Below, one piece after another: positions 35,457 to 39,471 of a DNA stretch of 39,471 bases. Position 1 is the stretch's first letter, and each line of letters begins with the position of its first letter. The translations under genes were made by a program, and so were the position numbers. This DNA comes from Bacteroidota bacterium (GTDB taxonomy: Bacteria; Bacteroidota; Bacteroidia; Chitinophagales; Chitinophagaceae), in NCBI GenBank assembly GCA_013285855.1, contig JABDGW010000024.1:1-39471 (forward strand), given 5' to 3'. The notes under the pieces are model-generated. The model made no database searches and was not told where the DNA came from. It was given only the letters and a program-made list of their open reading frames with translations.

Positions 35457-35627
35457 TTCCTGCGCAGTTGTTTAGGGCAACAATGTTAGTAATAATTCTA
35501 CAAATATTATAGGAAAACACAGGAAGGTAATTATTGGAAAAATAATTCATTTTGGAATGCTTTTATATAGCTGGTTATTAATTAATCGGTTATTAAAAAT
35601 TCGTTAAAGACATTTAACTGTTTTCTA

Positions 35628-35635
35628 TATCTTTG
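35628..35635 (+). promoter_or_regulatory. Putative -7 promoter element of the sugar-transferase gene
   Basis: TATCTTTG, a full TAnnTTTG match, ends 27 bases before ATG 35663. A transcription start near 35641 would place the alternative TTG at 35633 upstream of the message, supporting the 35663 start. Confidence 0.55.
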
Positions 35636-35662
35636 TTTTGTACTGGTAAAGCCTCACTAACT

Positions 35663-36388
35663 ATGGAAATAAAACTGAATGGTCAAACCGTAAAGAATGA
35701 AAAAATATTGCACATACATTTATCTACACAGGTTCCGGAAAGATATGAACAGCTTGAACAATCACTAAGTAACAAAAAATTTCAGTTGTTTTTAAAGCGC
35801 AGTTTTGATATAATTGTTGCCACTACACTTATCCTATTGTTTTTGCCTATATTAATTACGATAGCTTTAATAATAAAACTAACTTCAAGAGGGCCTGTCT
35901 TATACAGCAATGAACGTGTTGGTCTAAAGGGTAAACATTTTAAGTGCCATAAATTCCGTTCAATGGTTATTGACAATTCAAGAAAACAGCCTGACCACAA
36001 ACGCTATATTGAGCATGCTGAAAAAGGTATTTTGCACAAAGAAAAAAATGATACACGCATAACCCTGATTGGAAAATTTATTCGCAGAACAAGCATTGAC
36101 GAACTGCCGCAACTTTTTAATGTATTATATGGCGATATGAGTATTGTAGGACCAAGACCGCTGGTACCTTTCATGCTTAGCCCTTTTCCTGAATTTAAAG
36201 AAATACGCAGTCTTGTACGCCCCGGCATTACAGGTTTATGGCAAATAAAAGCCAGGGAGCGTAATACCAGCGCTGAATTTATGATACAACATGATATTGA
36301 ATATATAGAGAAATACAGCTTGTTTTTTGATATAAAAATTCTTGCAGAAACTCCTCTTGTTGTATTGTCTGGCAAAGGAGCATATTGA
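35663..36388 (+). CDS. Polyprenyl-phosphate sugar-1-phosphate transferase (bacterial sugar transferase)
   Basis: 241 residues from ATG 35663; the frame extends to a TTG at 35633 that lies inside the -7 element. Membrane re-entrant helix near 45-68 ([19 protein letters not shown], basic start), then [51 protein letters not shown] and [13 protein letters not shown]. These are the complete PF02397 motifs of the catalytic core of WcaJ/WbaP-type enzymes, which load the first sugar phosphate onto undecaprenyl phosphate. The short form lacks the N-terminal multi-helix domain. It likely initiates the glycan of this cluster. Confidence 0.94.
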   Translation: MEIKLNGQTVKNEKILHIHLSTQVPERYEQLEQSLSNKKFQLFLKRSFDIIVATTLILLFLPILITIALIIKLTSRGPVLYSNERVGLKGKHFKCHKFRSMVIDNSRKQPDHKRYIEHAEKGILHKEKNDTRITLIGKFIRRTSIDELPQLFNVLYGDMSIVGPRPLVPFMLSPFPEFKEIRSLVRPGITGLWQIKARERNTSAEFMIQHDIEYIEKYSLFFDIKILAETPLVVLSGKGAY

Positions 36389-36440
36389 TTTTTTTACTTA
36401 TTCTCGCGACTGCTACAGCGAATAATAAAAAAATAAATTA

Positions 36441-37553
36441 ATGATTAAAAAAGATTTTGTTATTGTTGGCGCCGGGCTAACAGGTACTACAATTGCCAGA
36501 ATTTTAACTGATCATGAGCAGGAAGTAATTATTGTAGACCGGAAAGATCATTTGGCCGGCAATGCGTATGATTACAGGCATGAGTCTGGTGCAATGATTC
36601 ATAAATACGGCCCGCATTATTTTCGCTGTGGCTCTGAAAAAATCTGGAATTTTCTTAACCGCTTCACTGAGTTTTACAATTGGTCTGCAAATCTTCTTTC
36701 ACAGGTAAACGACGAGTATTTTAACTGGCCCGTAAACCAGGATTATATTGAAAAAATTGCGGGAAAGAATTGGGAAGCTTTTAAAGACGAACCTTCCAAT
36801 TTTGAAGAAGCATGCCTTACAAAAATGCCCTGGGAGTTATACGAATTATTTATAAAAGGATATACAGAAAAACAATGGGGTGTAAAAGCAACTGATCTTG
36901 ATAAAGAACTTGCTGTAAGAATCACTATTAATAAATCTAATGTAAACAGTCTTACGCCGAACCATAAATGGAATGCTTTACCGCGCAACGGTTATACAGA
37001 AATGGTAAAGAATATGATTGATGATATTCCTATAAAACTAGAGTTTGATTACCTGCAGCATAAAGAAAATATTGTTGCAAATAAGATGTTGATCTTTACC
37101 GGGCCAATAGATGAGTTCTTTGAATATAAATATGGAAGGCTAAAATACCGCGGGCAAAAACGTTATATAGAACATCTTGAAAATACTGATCAATACCAGC
37201 CATCTATTCAGGTAAATTATCCAGATGCAAAAGAACCTCGCATTAGAACCATTGAATGGAAGCACCTTATGCTTCCTGATGAAAAAGATAAGGTGAAAGG
37301 AACCCTACTTACACACGAAACGCCATTCACACCTGAACATTCCAACCAATACGAATATCCATTTCCTGATAAAATAAACAAGCATCTGTATGAGCAATAC
37401 AAAGCAGATGCTGAAAGTTTGGATAATATATTAATCTGCGGAAGATTAGGCGAATACCGTTATTATGATATGGACCAGGCAATTGGCAGAGCTATGAAAC
37501 TTGCTTCGGAGATATTGGAGAAATTTAAAATCCCTTCAGAACAATACGCCTAA
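36441..37553 (+). CDS. glf: UDP-galactopyranose mutase
   Basis: 370 residues. FAD-binding VIVGAGLTGTTIAR near residues 7-20, then VDRKDHLAGNAYDY, HKYGPHYFRC (the family HxYGPHxF loop), EKQWGVKATDL, and C-terminal LGEYRYYDMDQAIGRAMKLA. Converts UDP-galactopyranose to UDP-galactofuranose in the cytoplasm using reduced FAD. It is 52 bases downstream of the sugar-transferase gene and provides a donor for galactofuranose-containing glycans. It ends in a 4-base convergent overlap with the hydrolase gene. Confidence 0.95.
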   Translation: MIKKDFVIVGAGLTGTTIARILTDHEQEVIIVDRKDHLAGNAYDYRHESGAMIHKYGPHYFRCGSEKIWNFLNRFTEFYNWSANLLSQVNDEYFNWPVNQDYIEKIAGKNWEAFKDEPSNFEEACLTKMPWELYELFIKGYTEKQWGVKATDLDKELAVRITINKSNVNSLTPNHKWNALPRNGYTEMVKNMIDDIPIKLEFDYLQHKENIVANKMLIFTGPIDEFFEYKYGRLKYRGQKRYIEHLENTDQYQPSIQVNYPDAKEPRIRTIEWKHLMLPDEKDKVKGTLLTHETPFTPEHSNQYEYPFPDKINKHLYEQYKADAESLDNILICGRLGEYRYYDMDQAIGRAMKLASEILEKFKIPSEQYA

Positions 37554-38593
37554 TATTTATCGCAACTGTATTGAATGCCGGTTAGGTAAACCTGCTTTTT
37601 AATTCCCTGCCTTACATTATTCAAAAAACAAAGAATATTTTCTACGCGGAAGTTTTCTTCAAAAACACCGTGGCCTCCTTCCGGATCAACATGCGCAATT
37701 ACAGTTTCTCCTAAAACTTTTAAGCGGTTATATAAAGGTGACGTGCCATATAGAATAGTTGAATTATCACAAGGCACAAATGGCTTTGAATAAAATGGAA
37801 CAGCTTTATCTTTTTCGCCCTGGAAAAATATGGTTGGTAAGGCTGTCTCACTTGTTATTAATTCCGGATTTACAAAAGCGCCCCACATACTTATAATGCC
37901 TTTTAAATTAAAAGAAGCATTAGTATCATCTTCATCAGGCGGACCAAATTTTTGTATGTAATCATCCGGAAAAAATGCAGCTATATCTTTATCTTTTAAA
38001 TAAGCTGTTAGCAATACAGTTATGGCACCGGCACTTTGGCCGCCAATAAAAATCCAGTTCTTATCAATATTATATTCATCTGCATGTTTTGCTATATAGC
38101 GCAATGCAGTATGTACGTCCTGTGCAGCGCGATACATCGCCTGTTTCAGATGATTTGTATCATCACATGTTGTAGCTGTACGCGATATAAACCCCCACCC
38201 TAACCTGTAATTAACAGAAACAGCAACGTAGCCATTGTTTGCAAGTTTAGAACAGGTTGATGCTAAATTATTTTTATCGCCGCCGGTAAAACTTCCGCCA
38301 TGAATAAGAATAACCGCAGGAAATTTTTTTTCATTTGCATTAGCAGGTTTATATACATCAAAAAGAAGCTGCTGCTCTGCACCTTTATAATTTGCGGCGT
38401 TGTTATAAACAACATTTTTTACAACGCTACCTTTAAAAACATTACTGGTATCGTATGAAAAATTATTTACAGTTACAGTATTATTGCCGTTTGGTTTTTT
38501 TGCTGTTTTAGATGGTTTTAAAAAATGGCTGCATGATGTGAGCACAATTATAAGCAATACAGATAATCCAAAGCTGATAATGATTTTTAGCAT
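37550..38593 (-). CDS. Lipoprotein alpha/beta-hydrolase (esterase/lipase-like)
   Basis: 347 residues. Lipobox LTSC with Cys21, Asn/Thr-rich linker, then the alpha/beta-hydrolase core: VILIHGGSFTGG (oxyanion HGG), GGQSAGA with nucleophile Ser187, QGEKDKAVPF with Asp262 and PEGGHGVFEE with His308. This is the BD-FAE/carboxylesterase type often acting on acetylated sugars or small esters. It is expected at the outer membrane or periplasm. Possible link to O-acetylation in the neighbouring cluster is speculative. 30 bases separate it from the cyclotransferase gene upstream. Confidence 0.9.
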   Translation of the reverse strand: MLKIIISFGLSVLLIIVLTSCSHFLKPSKTAKKPNGNNTVTVNNFSYDTSNVFKGSVVKNVVYNNAANYKGAEQQLLFDVYKPANANEKKFPAVILIHGGSFTGGDKNNLASTCSKLANNGYVAVSVNYRLGWGFISRTATTCDDTNHLKQAMYRAAQDVHTALRYIAKHADEYNIDKNWIFIGGQSAGAITVLLTAYLKDKDIAAFFPDDYIQKFGPPDEDDTNASFNLKGIISMWGAFVNPELITSETALPTIFFQGEKDKAVPFYSKPFVPCDNSTILYGTSPLYNRLKVLGETVIAHVDPEGGHGVFEENFRVENILCFLNNVRQGIKKQVYLTGIQYSCDKY

Positions 38594-38623
38594 ATACTAT
38601 TACAGCTAATGAGAAGCTAAAGC

Positions 38624-39436
38624 TTAGCTGTTAATTTTTACTTCAAATAAAGCAGGCCACATTTTACCGGTAACATAAAAAACTTTTTTTGTTGAATCGT
38701 AAGCAATTCCATTCAGCACATTGCCATTGCTTCCGGGGTAATTTTGTACGTTATAATTCATGCCGCTTTTTTGCAATAACCCGCTAAAATCTATCTTACC
38801 AATTACATTGCCGGTTTGCGGATCAATTTTTAAAATATTATTGGTTTCATAAACATTCGCATAAATTAATCCGTTTACATACTCCAGCTCATTCACTAAA
38901 CTTACCGGGCCATAATTATCAGCAACGCTTATTTGGTTCAGGATTTTAAAATTTTCCGGATCAACAAAATAAAGATTACTGCTTCCTGTGCTGATAATTA
39001 AATCTTTCCCATTGTTTGTCATTCCCCAGCCTTCATACGGCCAGCTTAATTCATTTACTTTTTTAAATGTTAATGCATCATACACAAACACTTTGTGTTC
39101 ATTCCATGTAAGCTGGTAAATTTTATTATTTAATATAGTAATGCCTTCGCCAAAATATTGTTTTGTAAGGCTTATTGATTTTTCAATTTTACCATTAAGA
39201 TCTTTCTGCACTAATTTACTCGAACCATAATTACCGCCGCTTTCATACAAACTGTTATTCACCCATTCCAAGCCTTCTGTGTAAGATGAAGTATCGTGTG
39301 GATAAACTTTTACAATAGAATAATTAATTAAAGGCGGTGGTGGATTACTGCTATCTTCAACACCTGTATTTTCAGGCTCCTTGGTATTACAAGCAAAAAA
39401 AACAAGCAGCAGGCAAAAACTTAAACGAAATTTCAT
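38624..39436 (-). CDS. Glutaminyl-peptide cyclotransferase (plant/bacterial beta-propeller type), lipoprotein
   Basis: 270 residues. Lipobox FFAC with Cys16 and a Pro-rich linker. The rest has the five-bladed propeller motifs of the PF05096 family: SSYTEGLEW, LYESGGNYGSS, YFGEGIT, YQLTWNEHKVFVYD, WPYEGWGMTNNG, NELEYVNGLIYANVYETN, LNGIAYDS and FYVTGKMWPALFEVK. It cyclises N-terminal Gln to pyroglutamate on exported peptides. It is outer-membrane or periplasmic. Upstream of the start only 35 bases remain in the window. Confidence 0.94.
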   Translation of the reverse strand: MKFRLSFCLLLVFFACNTKEPENTGVEDSSNPPPPLINYSIVKVYPHDTSSYTEGLEWVNNSLYESGGNYGSSKLVQKDLNGKIEKSISLTKQYFGEGITILNNKIYQLTWNEHKVFVYDALTFKKVNELSWPYEGWGMTNNGKDLIISTGSSNLYFVDPENFKILNQISVADNYGPVSLVNELEYVNGLIYANVYETNNILKIDPQTGNVIGKIDFSGLLQKSGMNYNVQNYPGSNGNVLNGIAYDSTKKVFYVTGKMWPALFEVKINS

Positions 39437-39471
39437 GCAGAATAAAACATTATTTTATAAGATTGAGACAA

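Noticed and set aside
1-39471. CRISPR arrays, tRNA/rRNA genes, transposases, prophage genes
   Set aside because: No regularly spaced direct repeats, cloverleaf-like sequences, or recognisable proteins of these classes were seen on either strand.

Overview
The window looks like chromosomal DNA of a Bacteroidota, most likely of the Chitinophagales/Chitinophagaceae type. The evidence is the low G+C, the lack of Shine-Dalgarno-like leaders, several TAnnTTTG (-7) promoter elements, gliding genes gldF/gldG, a type IX secretion (T9SS) C-terminal sorting domain, and many lipoproteins. No species is claimed. No rRNA, tRNA, CRISPR array, transposase or phage gene was seen, and no gene-free stretch exceeds 300 bases.

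Left part (1-3606): a NYN-domain nuclease-like protein runs off the left edge. Divergent from it is a compact operon of ABC ATPase, six-helix membrane protein, YtrA-type GntR repressor and a membrane-anchored beta-rich protein. A near-palindrome with AGTGTA/TACACT arms lies directly against the first start codon and is a good candidate for the repressor's operator. A structured intergenic repeat follows at 3643-3755.

Envelope and efflux block (3761-14739, all minus strand, transcribed right to left): gldF, gldG, a TerC-family membrane protein, an OmpR-type response regulator, a histidine kinase, a TolC-like outer-membrane protein, a lipoprotein adaptor and an RND pump. The terC, regulator and kinase genes overlap by 4 bases each, so the two-component system is translationally tied to terC. 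A dispersed-type inverted repeat separates the adaptor from the pump.

Middle (14853-19717): a T9SS-sorted surface protein with ELWxSDGT repeats, an unrecognised protein, a RelE/ParE-type toxin-antitoxin pair, a LolA-like periplasmic protein, a decayed remnant of a T9SS sorting domain, and an MFS transporter.

Sulfate-ester locus (19933-24883): a secreted sulfatase converges on two tandem arylsulfotransferase (ASST) family paralogues, with a bidirectional hairpin terminator between them. After it come an ABC-2 exporter pair, a Tat-exported Gfo/Idh/MocA oxidoreductase, a DinB-like protein and two paralogous small outer-membrane barrels.

Glycan cluster (29990-37553): on the minus strand MBOAT acyltransferase, SGNH-like partner, two PAPS-type sulfotransferases (the second broken by a one-base frameshift) and a GT4 glycosyltransferase. 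Divergent from them are a polyprenyl-phosphate sugar transferase and UDP-galactopyranose mutase. Together they suggest a surface glycan that is O-acylated, sulfated and may contain galactofuranose. The window closes with a lipoprotein alpha/beta hydrolase and a lipoprotein glutaminyl-peptide cyclotransferase.
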